The notes under the pieces are model-generated. The model was given only the letters and a program-made list of their open reading frames with translations. It was not told the origin of the DNA and did no database searches. A DNA stretch of 64,000 nt from Maccoyibacter sp900556645. Its GTDB lineage: Bacteria > Bacillota > Clostridia > Lachnospirales > Lachnospiraceae. Shown piece by piece: positions 15,806-24,620 of this stretch (positions within the stretch are counted from its first letter, which is position 1; the number at the start of each line of letters is the position of its first letter). The stretch covers positions 46,083-110,082 of the forward strand of contig CATWDJ010000007.1 in the NCBI GenBank assembly GCA_958349535.1, given 5' to 3'. Made by a program: the position numbers and the translations under genes.

Positions 15806-16807
15806 ATGAATAAAGAACGAATCATTTTTTCGGTTTTCCTTCTCTTGCTGCCTGTATTTTTTACCGGCTGCAACCGACAGGAAGAACCGATTTCCAAAAC
15901 CGGATTTTATTTTGATACGGTAATCACCGTTACACTATACGATGCCTCCGCCACTGAAGAATTAGAAGAATGCTTTTCTCTGGCGGAAAAATATGAGAAT
16001 ATGCTCAGTGCCACCAGGGAAGGCAGTGACATCTGGAATCTTAACCACGCCGCGGGAAATGCTACGGAGGTTTCCGAAGAAACCGCCGCCCTCATCCAAA
16101 AAGCTGTCACATACAGTGAATTAAGTAACGGTGCCTTTGACATTACCATAGGAGAACTGTCCTCTCTTTGGAACTTCAAGGAAAATGACGATACGGTTCC
16201 ATCAGAGGCTTCCATTGCTTCCGCCCTTGCCACCGTAGGTTATCAGAATATCCAAATAGATGGAAATGAAATTACCCTTACCAATCCCGACACCCAAATT
16301 GATTTGGGTGGAATTGCCAAGGGCTATATTGCAGATCAAATGAAGTCCTATTTGAATCAGAAAGGAATCACAGAAGGGATTATCAATCTTGGAGGAAATA
16401 TTCTCACCATAGGTCCTAAAAGTTCCGGCGATTCCTATCACATCGGTATTCAGAAGCCTTTTTCCGAAGACGGTTCCTCCATTGCCTCTGTAAAAATTAC
16501 CGACGCTTCTCTGGTTTCTTCCGGTGTATATGAACGCTGTTTTAAGAAAGACGGCGTGCTTTATCACCATATTTTGAATCCCAAAACCGGATATCCTTAT
16601 GACAACCATCTGCTGGGCGTTACCATCATCACTCAAAACTCCGCCGACGCTGATGCTCTTAGCACCACCTGTTTTGCATTAGGATTGGAGGACGGGATGA
16701 AGCTGATTGAAAAGACACCGAATACGGAAGCTGTTTTCATTACCGATGACTATGAACTCCACACCAGTTCCGGCATAGGGGATAAGATTCCTCTGGAAAA
16801 AGAGTAG
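15806..16807 (+). CDS. apbE: FAD:protein FMN transferase (ApbE lipoprotein)
   Basis: 333 residues. Transfers FMN from FAD to a Thr or Ser in target proteins, on the outer face of the membrane. The start is a lipoprotein signal with lipobox FTGC (Cys22). Family blocks are visible: FYFDTVITVTLYD, ALIQKAVTYSELSNGAFDIT, then DLGGIAKGYIAD (about 165-177), and HHILNPKTGYPYDN followed by SADADALSTTCFALG near the C-terminus. The SD AAAAGGAG precedes the ATG. It faces away from the HD-GYP gene and ends 1 nt from the convergent MATE gene. Likely substrates RnfG and RnfD (TGAT motifs) are encoded 4-5 kb away. Confidence 0.96.
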   Translation: MNKERIIFSVFLLLLPVFFTGCNRQEEPISKTGFYFDTVITVTLYDASATEELEECFSLAEKYENMLSATREGSDIWNLNHAAGNATEVSEETAALIQKAVTYSELSNGAFDITIGELSSLWNFKENDDTVPSEASIASALATVGYQNIQIDGNEITLTNPDTQIDLGGIAKGYIADQMKSYLNQKGITEGIINLGGNILTIGPKSSGDSYHIGIQKPFSEDGSSIASVKITDASLVSSGVYERCFKKDGVLYHHILNPKTGYPYDNHLLGVTIITQNSADADALSTTCFALGLEDGMKLIEKTPNTEAVFITDDYELHTSSGIGDKIPLEKE

Positions 16808-16808
16808 C

Positions 16809-18188
16809 TTATCCCTCTGTCATATTATTCAACCAGACACCTTTTTTTACCAACACATATCCGATGATACATTTTACGATTTCCATCATCTGTACCAAGA
16901 AAAATACCAGTACCACATTCCAATCTGTACATCTGGTCAACAGTAACGCCATAGGAATATCTGCTACCCAGATATAAAAGCTGTCAAACAGAAAGGTAAT
17001 AATGGTTTTTCCGCCGGAGCGAAGGGTAAAATAGGTGGCATTCATAAAGGAATACATCGGCATACAGAATGCCATAACCCAGATAATGCATTTTGCAATC
17101 TCTTTCACTTCCTCCGTGGTCTTGTATATCTGCGGGAAAAACGGAGCTATCACAGCCATAAGCACCGCTACTCCCAGACAGCTTACCACGGAAAAGAAAA
17201 TCAGTTTTCGGTCTGTATCCACAGCCTCTTCCATCTTTCCCGCTCCCAGCAGCTGTCCTACAATAATGGCAATGGCACTGCCCATGGCAATATAAATAAT
17301 GCTGAACACATTGGAAACCGTAGTGGCAATATTAATTCCTGCCACCACAGCCAATCCCCGTATGGAATAACACTGTACCAGCATTGCCATCCCTCCCGAC
17401 CACATGGTCTCATTGATTAACAAAGGAGTTCCCTTTTTCAATACTTCTTTTACCATGGAAGCCGGCACATGCAAAGAACGATATACGCCTTTGATAAACG
17501 GATTCCTCTCTGTGTTTTTGTGGGTCCATACAATGACCACTGCCGATTCTACTACTCTTGCCAATACGGTGGCAATGGCTGCCCCTAATACTCCCATCTT
17601 CGGCAATCCGAATTTTCCAAAAATCAAACCATAATCCAGAATCAGATTTACCAATACTGCCGCCATGCCTGCTTTCATAGGCAGTACGGTCTCTCCTGTT
17701 TCACGCTGAGTTCCGCCATATACCTGTGCCAGAGCAAAGGGTATCAGACCTACCATCATAATATGCAGATAGTCTTTGGCATATTGAAAGGTCAGCCTTG
17801 CATCGCTTCCCGTGGCATCTCCCTTTAAAAACATCTGTATCAGTTGGTCTCCGAAAAAGGTAAATACGAAAAACCACAGTGCCACCAAAACTGCCGCAAT
17901 GATGATTTTCAACCGGAAGGTATGACGAACTCCTTTTTGGTCACCGCTTCCATAATACTGTGCCGTAAAGATTCCAACCCCCGACATTCCGCCGAATATG
18001 CAGAGATTGAACACCACAATCAACTGGTTGACAATGGCTACGCCGGACATCTGTTCTGTTCCAATCTGGCCTACCATAATATTATCTAAGAGACTGACAA
18101 AATTGGTCAGTCCATTTTGTATCATAATCGGTACTGCAACCATCAGTACCATTTTATAAAATGCTTTATCTCCTATAAATTTTCTCAT
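16809..18188 (-). CDS. MATE family efflux transporter
   Basis: 459 residues with about twelve membrane helices in two similar halves. The N-terminus FYKMVLMVAVPIMIQNGLTNFVSLLDNIMVGQIG and GGMSGVGIFTAQYYG are typical of MatE exporters, which use sodium or proton gradients to expel cationic or other small compounds. The substrate cannot be assigned. It is converging with apbE and downstream of the rnf terminator, so it has its own transcription unit. AGAGGAA precedes the ATG by about 8 nt. No clear promoter was seen in the 45 nt available; the end of the rnf transcript may feed it by read-through. Confidence 0.93.
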   Translation of the reverse strand: MRKFIGDKAFYKMVLMVAVPIMIQNGLTNFVSLLDNIMVGQIGTEQMSGVAIVNQLIVVFNLCIFGGMSGVGIFTAQYYGSGDQKGVRHTFRLKIIIAAVLVALWFFVFTFFGDQLIQMFLKGDATGSDARLTFQYAKDYLHIMMVGLIPFALAQVYGGTQRETGETVLPMKAGMAAVLVNLILDYGLIFGKFGLPKMGVLGAAIATVLARVVESAVVIVWTHKNTERNPFIKGVYRSLHVPASMVKEVLKKGTPLLINETMWSGGMAMLVQCYSIRGLAVVAGINIATTVSNVFSIIYIAMGSAIAIIVGQLLGAGKMEEAVDTDRKLIFFSVVSCLGVAVLMAVIAPFFPQIYKTTEEVKEIAKCIIWVMAFCMPMYSFMNATYFTLRSGGKTIITFLFDSFYIWVADIPMALLLTRCTDWNVVLVFFLVQMMEIVKCIIGYVLVKKGVWLNNMTEG

Positions 18189-18234
18189 TTTTATTTCCTC
18201 TGTTTCTTCTGTCTATCCTATCTGACCATGCTTA

Positions 18235-18287
18235 CAGAAAAAAGACACCATAATGTGAAATCCAAAAGGTTCTCCATTACAGTGTCT
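18235..18287 (-). terminator. Intrinsic terminator of the rnf operon
   Basis: Arms 18243-18255 and 18275-18287 pair over 13 positions with one 2x2 mismatch, and a run of six T follows on the minus strand. It lies 27 nt after the rnfB stop. Confidence 0.8.
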
Positions 18288-18313
18288 TTATTTATAAGAG
18301 ATTGTTTTTGTTT

Positions 18314-19105
18314 TTAAAGAATAACATTCTTTGGACATTTCTCTGCACAAACGCCGCACTCAATACACAAGTCCTTATTGATATGAGCAACGTTGTTCTC
18401 CACATGAACTGCATCCTGTTCACAGTTCTTCTCACAGAGACGGCAGGCAATACAGCCCTCTGCACAGGCTTCCATTACCTGTTTGCCCTTGTCATGGTTA
18501 CTGCATTGCACGAAATGAATTCCCTCATAAGGAACAAATTCAATCAATTCGTGCGGACAGGCTTCGATACATTTTCCGCAAGCCTTACACGCCTCCTTAT
18601 CCACCACTGCAATTCCATCTACGATATGAATTGCATCAAAAGGGCATGCTTTGACACAGCTTCCAAATCCCAAACAGCCATAGTTGCATGACTTTGGTCC
18701 GCCGTTTGGCACGAATGCCATAGCTGAACAATCTTCTACTCCTGTATATACATAATCCTTTTTTGCTTTTTCACAATTACCACCGCATTTTACGAAGGCT
18801 ACCATTCTGGTTCCCTCTTCAGCGGAAACTCCCATGATTTCACCAATCTGAGCCGCAACCGGAGCTCCGCCCACCGGACATTGGTTTACCGGAGCTTCGC
18901 CTTTTACGATGGCAGCCGCCAAACCGGAACATCCGGCATAGCCGCAGCCGCCGCAGTTATTTCCCGGCAGAACGCCCACAATGGCTTCTTCACGTTCATC
19001 TACTTCTACTTTAAATTTTTCTCCAAAAAATCCAAGGAAAAATCCAATCAATATACCGGTGCCTCCTACTGCCAGACCGGCAATGATAATCGCACTTACG
19101 CTCAT
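18314..19105 (-). CDS. rnfB: Rnf complex subunit RnfB (ferredoxin-binding iron-sulfur subunit)
   Basis: 263 residues. Entry point for electrons from reduced ferredoxin into the Rnf complex. An N-terminal membrane anchor (about 5-25) is followed by the RnfB [4Fe-4S] domain (CGGCGYAGCSG, then CPVGG), a further CNYGC block, and several CxxCxxCxxxC ferredoxin motifs (CVKACPFDAI, CKACGKCIEACP, CIACRLCEKNC, CIECGVCAEKCP). The long series of clusters is typical of clostridial and acetogen RnfB. It is the last gene of rnfCDGEAB, 12 nt after rnfA, with a terminator behind it. Confidence 0.97.
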   Translation of the reverse strand: MSVSAIIIAGLAVGGTGILIGFFLGFFGEKFKVEVDEREEAIVGVLPGNNCGGCGYAGCSGLAAAIVKGEAPVNQCPVGGAPVAAQIGEIMGVSAEEGTRMVAFVKCGGNCEKAKKDYVYTGVEDCSAMAFVPNGGPKSCNYGCLGFGSCVKACPFDAIHIVDGIAVVDKEACKACGKCIEACPHELIEFVPYEGIHFVQCSNHDKGKQVMEACAEGCIACRLCEKNCEQDAVHVENNVAHINKDLCIECGVCAEKCPKNVIL

Positions 19106-19117
19106 ATTCCGTCCCTC

Positions 19118-19693
19118 CTATATCATTCCTGAAAATCCCATGAAGGCAATGGACATCAATGCAGCCGTAATCAGTACGATTGCTGTTCCCTGAAAACGTT
19201 TTGGAATATCATTATATTCAATTTTTTCACGGATACCCGCCATAATTACGATTGCAATAAAGAAACCGACAGCGGTTGCCAATCCGTTTACAACACCTTC
19301 TAAGATACCATATGATTTGGTTACATTGGTCAATGCCACACCTAATACGGCACAGTTTGTAGTAATCAGCGGAAGATAGACTCCCAGCGACTCATAGAGA
19401 GCCGGCATTGATTTTTTAAGGAACATCTCCACAAACTGAACCAATGCAGCAATTACGAGAATAAATACAATCGTCTGCAGATACTGCACATTCAACGGAG
19501 TCAGTATAAATTTATAAATCAGACCTGTCACGAAGGATGAAAGGGTAATAACGAAAATAACCGCTCCACCCATTCCGGCAGCAGTCTCTGTCTTTTTGGA
19601 AACTCCGAGGAACGGGCATATTCCCAAGAACTGGCTCAATACTACATTGTTTACAATGGCAGAACCAATTGCAATGATTAATAATTCCTTCAT
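19118..19693 (-). CDS. rnfA: Rnf complex subunit RnfA
   Basis: 191 residues, about six membrane helices. RnfA and RnfE are homologous, inverted membrane subunits that bind an iron-sulfur cluster between them and form the core of the ion-translocating module. The start MKELLIIAIGSAIVNNVVLSQFLGICPFLG contains the conserved cysteine, and TTNCAVLGVAL supplies the second. It lies 1 nt from rnfE and 12 nt from rnfB, so the genes are co-transcribed. The length and all blocks fit the family, and no unusual feature was seen. Confidence 0.97.
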   Translation of the reverse strand: MKELLIIAIGSAIVNNVVLSQFLGICPFLGVSKKTETAAGMGGAVIFVITLSSFVTGLIYKFILTPLNVQYLQTIVFILVIAALVQFVEMFLKKSMPALYESLGVYLPLITTNCAVLGVALTNVTKSYGILEGVVNGLATAVGFFIAIVIMAGIREKIEYNDIPKRFQGTAIVLITAALMSIAFMGFSGMI

Positions 19694-19694
19694 C

Positions 19695-20393
19695 TTATCT
19701 GCCCTCCTCTTCTGTCTGTGGCTTTTCTGCTGTCATATCTGCGTTTGCCTTTCCGGTACACATTGCAGACTGTCCGCAGCTTGCACAGTCACCGGTCATA
19801 CAGCCGCTAGGAGCTGCCAAAGGTTTTCCTTTTTTCTCCATCGCCTCTCTGACACAGTTCATGCCTGCCACCAAAAATGCCAATACTAAGAAGGCACCCG
19901 GTGCCAATACGAAAATAGTAATGCCCAGTGTAGATCCTAAAATCTGACGTACCAGACCAATCAGTGTCAGTCCGATGGTAAATCCAAAGCCCATGCCTAA
20001 TCCGTCAAAGATCGATGGCACAACCGGGTTTTTCGAAGCATAGCTCTCTGCTCTTCCCAAGATAATACAGTTTACAACAATCAAAGGAATATAGATTCCA
20101 AGGCTTGCATAGAGACTCGGTGTAAACGCCTGCATCAAAAACTGTACGATAGTAACCAAAGAAGCTACGATGACAATATAGGCCGGCATACGCACACCGT
20201 TTGGAATAACCTTACGGAATGCAGAAATCAAAAGGTTGGACATAACCAGAACTACTGTTGTGGAAAGTCCCATTCCCAGTCCGTTGATGGCGGAAGATGT
20301 AACCGCCAGAGTCGGACACATACCCAACATCAACACGAAGGTCGGGTTTTCTTTGATGATTCCATTGTATAATCTTTCAACATTTTTATTCAT
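19695..20393 (-). CDS. rnfE: Rnf complex subunit RnfE
   Basis: 232 residues. Membrane subunit homologous to RnfA, with cysteines in LMLGMCPTLAVT and IVVNCIILGRAES. About six helices span residues 15-190. The C-terminal tail (about 195-232) holds cysteines spaced as CMTGDCASCGQSAMC, which is beyond the usual end of RnfE; it looks like a short cytosolic metal-binding tail, and similar tails exist in other Lachnospiraceae as far as I remember. It lies between rnfG (2 nt) and rnfA (1 nt). Confidence 0.96.
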   Translation of the reverse strand: MNKNVERLYNGIIKENPTFVLMLGMCPTLAVTSSAINGLGMGLSTTVVLVMSNLLISAFRKVIPNGVRMPAYIVIVASLVTIVQFLMQAFTPSLYASLGIYIPLIVVNCIILGRAESYASKNPVVPSIFDGLGMGFGFTIGLTLIGLVRQILGSTLGITIFVLAPGAFLVLAFLVAGMNCVREAMEKKGKPLAAPSGCMTGDCASCGQSAMCTGKANADMTAEKPQTEEEGR

Positions 20394-20395
20394 AC

Positions 20396-21007
20396 TTAAT
20401 TACCTCCCTGCAAAGCGGTTCTGAAGTACACCAAAGAAGCATTTACCGCATTGGTAACTGCTCTTGAAGAAATCGTAGCACCTGTAACAGATTCAATTTC
20501 ATTGTCCGCTGCCGGTGTGGATTTCACCACGTTATAGGATTCTTCCGCTTTATTCTCAAACTGGGAGTAGAATGGCTTTTCTTTTACCAACATACCAAGT
20601 CCCGGGGTTTCGCTGATGGATGTGATGGAATATCCGTTTAAGGTTCCATCCATACGGATACCTACGGAAAGGCTGATATCTGCCTGGCTTCCTTCATGGG
20701 AAGTTACATTGATGACATATCCCAGAATATTTCCGTCCTTATCCTTTGCTGCGTTGACATCCGTAATTTCATCTGCGGTATACTCGCTCTTTGCAATAAT
20801 TTTAGCGGCATCTTTCGCTGTAAAGCCCTCCACCGCTTCAAAGGAATCGGCATCTTTAAAAACTTCCCGGTAAGCATTCTGCTCAATTTCATAGTTTACC
20901 TTTGCAATGGGTTCTTTGGTTATCTCATTTACGATACCCAAAAGCAAACCTAATACCACGGTAAAGGCAAATAAAATCATTGCATCTTTTACAATCTTTT
21001 TATTCAT
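20396..21007 (-). CDS. rnfG: Rnf complex subunit RnfG (FMN-binding)
   Basis: 203 residues. One N-terminal membrane helix (about 8-27) and an extracytoplasmic FMN-binding domain. The flavinylation motif TGAT at 175-178 (in ESVTGATIS) is intact, with T178 expected to carry covalent FMN placed by ApbE. GYSITSISETPGLGMLV is the usual substrate-flavin pocket block. RnfG passes electrons within the complex. The start overlaps the end of rnfD by 8 nt, and rnfE follows after 2 nt. apbE lies about 4 kb away on the other strand, so the maturation enzyme is local. Confidence 0.96.
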   Translation of the reverse strand: MNKKIVKDAMILFAFTVVLGLLLGIVNEITKEPIAKVNYEIEQNAYREVFKDADSFEAVEGFTAKDAAKIIAKSEYTADEITDVNAAKDKDGNILGYVINVTSHEGSQADISLSVGIRMDGTLNGYSITSISETPGLGMLVKEKPFYSQFENKAEESYNVVKSTPAADNEIESVTGATISSRAVTNAVNASLVYFRTALQGGN

Positions 21008-21950
21008 GCTTCTTTACCTCCTTTTTCTCCTTCTTCAGTCCGAAGGCTCTCGGGATGGTATATTTCTCAATAATCGGCACCAAAAGGTTTCCTAAAATAA
21101 TCGCAAAGGACACTCCCTCCGCATTTGCTCCGAAAAGACGGAACAATCCGGTGAGAATACCTAAAATAATACCATAGAGAATCTGTCCTCTCGGTGTAAT
21201 CGGCGAAGTCACATAATCCGTTGCCATAAAGAAAGCCCCCAGCATCAGACCACCTCCGCAAAGCTGTGCTACGATATAATTCCAGTCGAAGCCTCTGTCG
21301 CCAAACAGTATGATAAATACCACAAAGGTCAGGATATAGCTTCCCGGAATTCGAAGGTCAATGACTCCCGTTAAAATCAGAAAAATAGCTCCGATAAGAA
21401 TGGCAATCACGGAAGTCTCTCCGATGGTTCCTCCGGTTGTACCCAATAACATTTTCATGGTATCCACGCTCTCGCCGTTTCGCATCATGGCAAGAGGTGT
21501 GGCTCCTGTTACACCGTCATAGGTAAAGCTGGTCATGGTTCCCGCAAAGGACACCAAAAGAAAACATCTGGCTCCCAATGCCGGGTTCATAAAGTTCTGT
21601 CCCAGACCGCCAAATAACATTTTTACAATCACAATGGCAAAAACGCTTCCCAATACTGCCTGCCATATCGGAAGAGTATACGGAAGATTCAATGCCAATA
21701 AAAGTCCTGTCAAAGCAGCACTGAAATCATTTATGGTACTTTTCTTATGTATGATTTTTTCAAAAATCCACTCCGATGCCACACAGGTTGCGATACATAC
21801 CGCAATCAAAAGCAGTGCCCTTGGACCAAAGTTGAAAATACCGAAAATCGTTGCCGGCATCAATGCGATAATCACATAGAGCATGATTCTGGCAGAAGTA
21901 TCCTTTGCCCGAATATGCGGCGACGAAGATATATTATATAAGTCACTCAC
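21000..21950 (-). CDS. rnfD: Rnf complex subunit RnfD (FMN-binding membrane subunit)
   Basis: 316 residues with about nine or ten membrane helices. It is the NqrB-like subunit linking electron flow to sodium or proton movement. The flavinylation motif is present as DGVTGATPL, with TGAT at 148-151 and T151 as the likely FMN site. PALGARCFLLVSFAG and the C-terminal GFSF-type block (LFGANAEGVSFAIILGNLLVPIIEKY) fit the family. It sits 16 nt after rnfC and overlaps rnfG. Whether sodium or protons are pumped cannot be told from this reading. Confidence 0.96.
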   Translation of the reverse strand: MSDLYNISSSPHIRAKDTSARIMLYVIIALMPATIFGIFNFGPRALLLIAVCIATCVASEWIFEKIIHKKSTINDFSAALTGLLLALNLPYTLPIWQAVLGSVFAIVIVKMLFGGLGQNFMNPALGARCFLLVSFAGTMTSFTYDGVTGATPLAMMRNGESVDTMKMLLGTTGGTIGETSVIAILIGAIFLILTGVIDLRIPGSYILTFVVFIILFGDRGFDWNYIVAQLCGGGLMLGAFFMATDYVTSPITPRGQILYGIILGILTGLFRLFGANAEGVSFAIILGNLLVPIIEKYTIPRAFGLKKEKKEVKKHE

Positions 21951-21966
21951 TAGGTTCCACCTCTTT

Positions 21967-23286
21967 CTATTTCTTTCTTCTATCCGCTAAAATCTGTTTC
22001 TTCATGGTTTTGATGTACTGTGCCAGCGGACGTTTTGCCGGACAGATGTAACTGCAGCTTCCGCACTCAATACACTCCATACCATTCCATTTTTCAAATG
22101 CAGCCTTGTCTCCGAATTCAGACATTTTCGCCAGCTTGGACGGTATAATCTGTTCCGGACAGGCACCCACACAGCGGCCACAGTTAATACATGCTGTCGT
22201 TTCGCTGGCTGCCACCTCATCCTTTAAAAAGCACAGAAGAGATGAGGAAGTCTTTGTGGTTGGAATCTCCAATTCAAACATGGAAAATCCCATCATCGGA
22301 CCACCGGAAATAATCTTCTCCGGCTGTTCCTTGAATCCTCCTGCTGCTTCTAAAAGTTCTGCATAGCTCATACCGATACAGTATAAGAAATTTCCCGGTT
22401 TTACCACCGCATCTCCCGTTACGGTAAAGATACGCTCCATTACCGGTTTTCCAAATTTAACAGCGTGATAAATAGAAATAAGTGTCTCTACGTTGTCAAC
22501 AATACAGCCGGCATCTGCCGGAAGCATTGTGGAATTAATCTCACGTTTTGTGGTTGCATAAATCAACTGACGTTCTCCACCCTGCGGATATTTGGTCTGC
22601 AGCGGCATAACCTCCACCCGAGGTTCGTCCTTTGTCAATTCCTGCAGTTTTTCAATAGCGTCAGGCTTGTTATCTTCTACCCCTAAAATTCCTTTCGCTC
22701 CTTCAAATAACCGCAGTACAATCTTCATACCTTCCACCAGTTCCTCCGGTGTCTCCATCATTCTGCGGTAATCAGCGGTAAGATATGGCTCACATTCCGC
22801 ACAGTTTGCAATAATAAACTCTATTTTCTCCGGCTCTTTCGGAGAGAGCTTTACATGTGTTGGGAATCCTGCTCCACCCATACCTACAACTCCAGCCTCT
22901 TTGATTCGATTCAAAATCTCTTCTTTGGAAAGGCTGTTTATATCTTCCACGGGATGAAATTCTACCTCTTCCATCAATCCGTCGTTTTCAACGATGATGG
23001 AATTTACCATATCCCCTACAGCTGTACGTCTCGGCTGAATCGCTTTTACGGTTCCTGACACAGATGCATAGATTGGTGCAGATACGAAGCCTCCTGCCTC
23101 TGCAATTTTCTGACCTCTCAATACACGGTCTCCCACCGCTACAATCGGGGATGCCGGTGCTCCAATATGCTGTGATACCGGATAAACCATCTCACCCTTG
23201 GGCATTATTTTTTGGATTGGCTGATCTTTGGCAAGATCTTTTCCATCATATGGATGGACGCCTCCTTTAAATGTAGAAAAACCCAT
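21967..23286 (-). CDS. rnfC: Rnf complex subunit RnfC (NADH-binding)
   Basis: 439 residues. Peripheral subunit that binds NAD(H) and FMN, the exit point for electrons from ferredoxin. The N-terminal biotinyl-lipoyl-like region (PYDGKDLAKDQPIQKIMP) leads to a Rossmann-like NuoF fold with GVVGMGGAGFPTHVK (about 132-147) and an SLBB domain. The C-terminus holds two [4Fe-4S] motifs, CINCGRCVGACP (366-377) and CIECGSCSYICP (405-416). First gene of the operon, behind a strong promoter with an operator-like dyad. AGAGGGGA precedes the ATG. Confidence 0.97.
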   Translation of the reverse strand: MGFSTFKGGVHPYDGKDLAKDQPIQKIMPKGEMVYPVSQHIGAPASPIVAVGDRVLRGQKIAEAGGFVSAPIYASVSGTVKAIQPRRTAVGDMVNSIIVENDGLMEEVEFHPVEDINSLSKEEILNRIKEAGVVGMGGAGFPTHVKLSPKEPEKIEFIIANCAECEPYLTADYRRMMETPEELVEGMKIVLRLFEGAKGILGVEDNKPDAIEKLQELTKDEPRVEVMPLQTKYPQGGERQLIYATTKREINSTMLPADAGCIVDNVETLISIYHAVKFGKPVMERIFTVTGDAVVKPGNFLYCIGMSYAELLEAAGGFKEQPEKIISGGPMMGFSMFELEIPTTKTSSSLLCFLKDEVAASETTACINCGRCVGACPEQIIPSKLAKMSEFGDKAAFEKWNGMECIECGSCSYICPAKRPLAQYIKTMKKQILADRRKK

Positions 23287-23340
23287 TTGTTTCCCCTCTT
23301 TCCTTTTTTATTTAAAGCTGCTCGTCCCCCTCGTTACAAC

Positions 23341-23361
23341 TTCCGCTCTATTATAGCGGAA
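23341..23361. promoter_or_regulatory. Operator-like dyad over the rnf -10 box
   Basis: Perfect 7-bp inverted repeat: TTCCGCT at 23341-23347 and AGCGGAA at 23355-23361, with a 7-nt centre that holds most of the -10 box. It covers roughly -15 to +2 of the promoter, a position where a bound repressor would block polymerase. It does not resemble the Rex consensus. Confidence 0.5.
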
Positions 23362-23378
23362 AATGACGAATTTTACAA
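23350..23378 (-). promoter_or_regulatory. Sigma-A promoter of the rnfCDGEAB operon
   Basis: Minus strand -35 TTGTAA (23373-23378), 17-nt spacer, -10 TATAAT (23350-23355). The rnfC start is about 64 nt downstream of the -10. No riboswitch-like leader is visible. Confidence 0.82.
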
Positions 23379-23406
23379 CCATTATAGTTTTTCCTATTAA
23401 TAATAT

Positions 23407-23434
23407 TTGTAAAAAAAACAAGTTATGATAAAAT
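23407..23434 (+). promoter_or_regulatory. Promoter for the YprB-like nuclease gene
   Basis: Plus strand -35 TTGTAA (23407-23412), 16-nt spacer, -10 TAAAAT (23429-23434). It faces away from the rnf promoter; the two -35 boxes are about 30 bp apart. Confidence 0.6.
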
Positions 23435-23466
23435 AGGTTTAGAATATAATGAAAGGCGGTTATTTC

Positions 23467-24582
23467 ATGCAGACATGGCATAAGGAAATCCGGTACGAAA
23501 ACAAGAATCCGTTTTCCGAATCGGTGTTTACCGAAACTTCTATTTTTTTCGATATTGAAACCACCGGATTCTCCCCATCCAACACCACAGTCTATCTCAT
23601 TGGCTGTGCCCGCAGAAAGGGGGATTTTATCTGTGTTGACCAATTTTTTGCGGAATCCCCAAAAGAAGAAAAGCTGTTACTGACTGCCTTTTTGGATTTG
23701 TTGGGACAATATGATACCATCATTACTTTCAACGGTATTGGATTTGATATTCCTTATTTAAAGGCAAAGTGTGACCACTATGGAATGAATGAGGATTTTT
23801 CTGATTTTTCCTATATTGATATTTTTAAATCCCTGTCCAAATTCCGTCATCTCTTCAAACTGCCAAATTTCAAGCAGAAAACCGTAGAGAAATTTTTAGG
23901 CTTGGAACGGGAAGATTTGTATTCCGGCGGGGAATTGATTAATATTTACCACGACTATGTGAAGAGCCCGGATGCCCAGCAGGCAGACCTTTTAAAGCTT
24001 CACAATTATGAAGATGTTCTGGGAATGGTGGATTTGCTTCCTATTTTGACCTACCTACAATTATTTCAGGGGGCTTTTTCCATCCAGACCATTGAAAAAA
24101 ACATTTACGAAGACTATTCCCGAACTTCCAAGGACGAGTGTATTTTTACTTTGAAGAATCTCTATCCGGTGCCGAAACGTATCTCCTTCGGCTATGAGAA
24201 TATTTATTTTACCAGTTATCAGGATACCACAAAAATCAGTATCCGCATCTACGATGGGGAATTGAAGTATTTTTATCCCAACTACAAAGACTATTACTAT
24301 CTTCCTCACGAGGATACGGCGGTTCACAAAAGTGTGGCTTTCTATGTGGACAAAGATTACCGTACCAAAGCGAAGGCGGCTACCTGTTATAGCAAGAAAA
24401 CAGGCTGTTTCCTTCCACAGTATGAGGTGGTGGTCTCCCCTTATTTCAAATTAGAATATCACGACAAAATGTCCTATTTTGAACTGACGGATGATTTCTG
24501 GGATGACGAAGACACGGTACGGCAATATATTATGCATATATTTTCTATTCTGTTGCAACAATCAGGAAAAAAGCAAAAATAA
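23467..24582 (+). CDS. YprB-like RNase H-fold exonuclease
   Basis: 371 residues. The N-terminal half is a DEDD-type RNase H/3'-5' exonuclease fold: FFDIETTGF (about 27-35) with the two metal-binding acidic residues, ITFNGIGFDIPYLKAKC (about 86-102), and HNYEDVLGMVDLLPIL. This matches the Bacillus YprB domain, whose substrate is not firmly known. The C-terminal 200 residues are rich in Tyr/Phe beta segments and I recognise nothing there. The ATG at 23467 has AAAGGCGG 7 nt upstream; an in-frame ATG six codons earlier has no better site. Own promoter; shares a bidirectional terminator with cheR. Confidence 0.85.
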   Translation: MQTWHKEIRYENKNPFSESVFTETSIFFDIETTGFSPSNTTVYLIGCARRKGDFICVDQFFAESPKEEKLLLTAFLDLLGQYDTIITFNGIGFDIPYLKAKCDHYGMNEDFSDFSYIDIFKSLSKFRHLFKLPNFKQKTVEKFLGLEREDLYSGGELINIYHDYVKSPDAQQADLLKLHNYEDVLGMVDLLPILTYLQLFQGAFSIQTIEKNIYEDYSRTSKDECIFTLKNLYPVPKRISFGYENIYFTSYQDTTKISIRIYDGELKYFYPNYKDYYYLPHEDTAVHKSVAFYVDKDYRTKAKAATCYSKKTGCFLPQYEVVVSPYFKLEYHDKMSYFELTDDFWDDEDTVRQYIMHIFSILLQQSGKKQK

Positions 24583-24583
24583 A

Positions 24584-24620
24584 GGGTTCTCAAAGTCTGA
24601 ATGACTTGAGAACCCTCTTT
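24584..24620. terminator. Bidirectional terminator between the nuclease gene and cheR
   Basis: Arms 24584-24593 and 24106-type partner at 24606-24615 pair over ten bases, continued by GTC/GAC after one bulged A, with a 5-nt loop. T-runs follow on both strands, so it can end both convergent transcripts. Confidence 0.9.
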
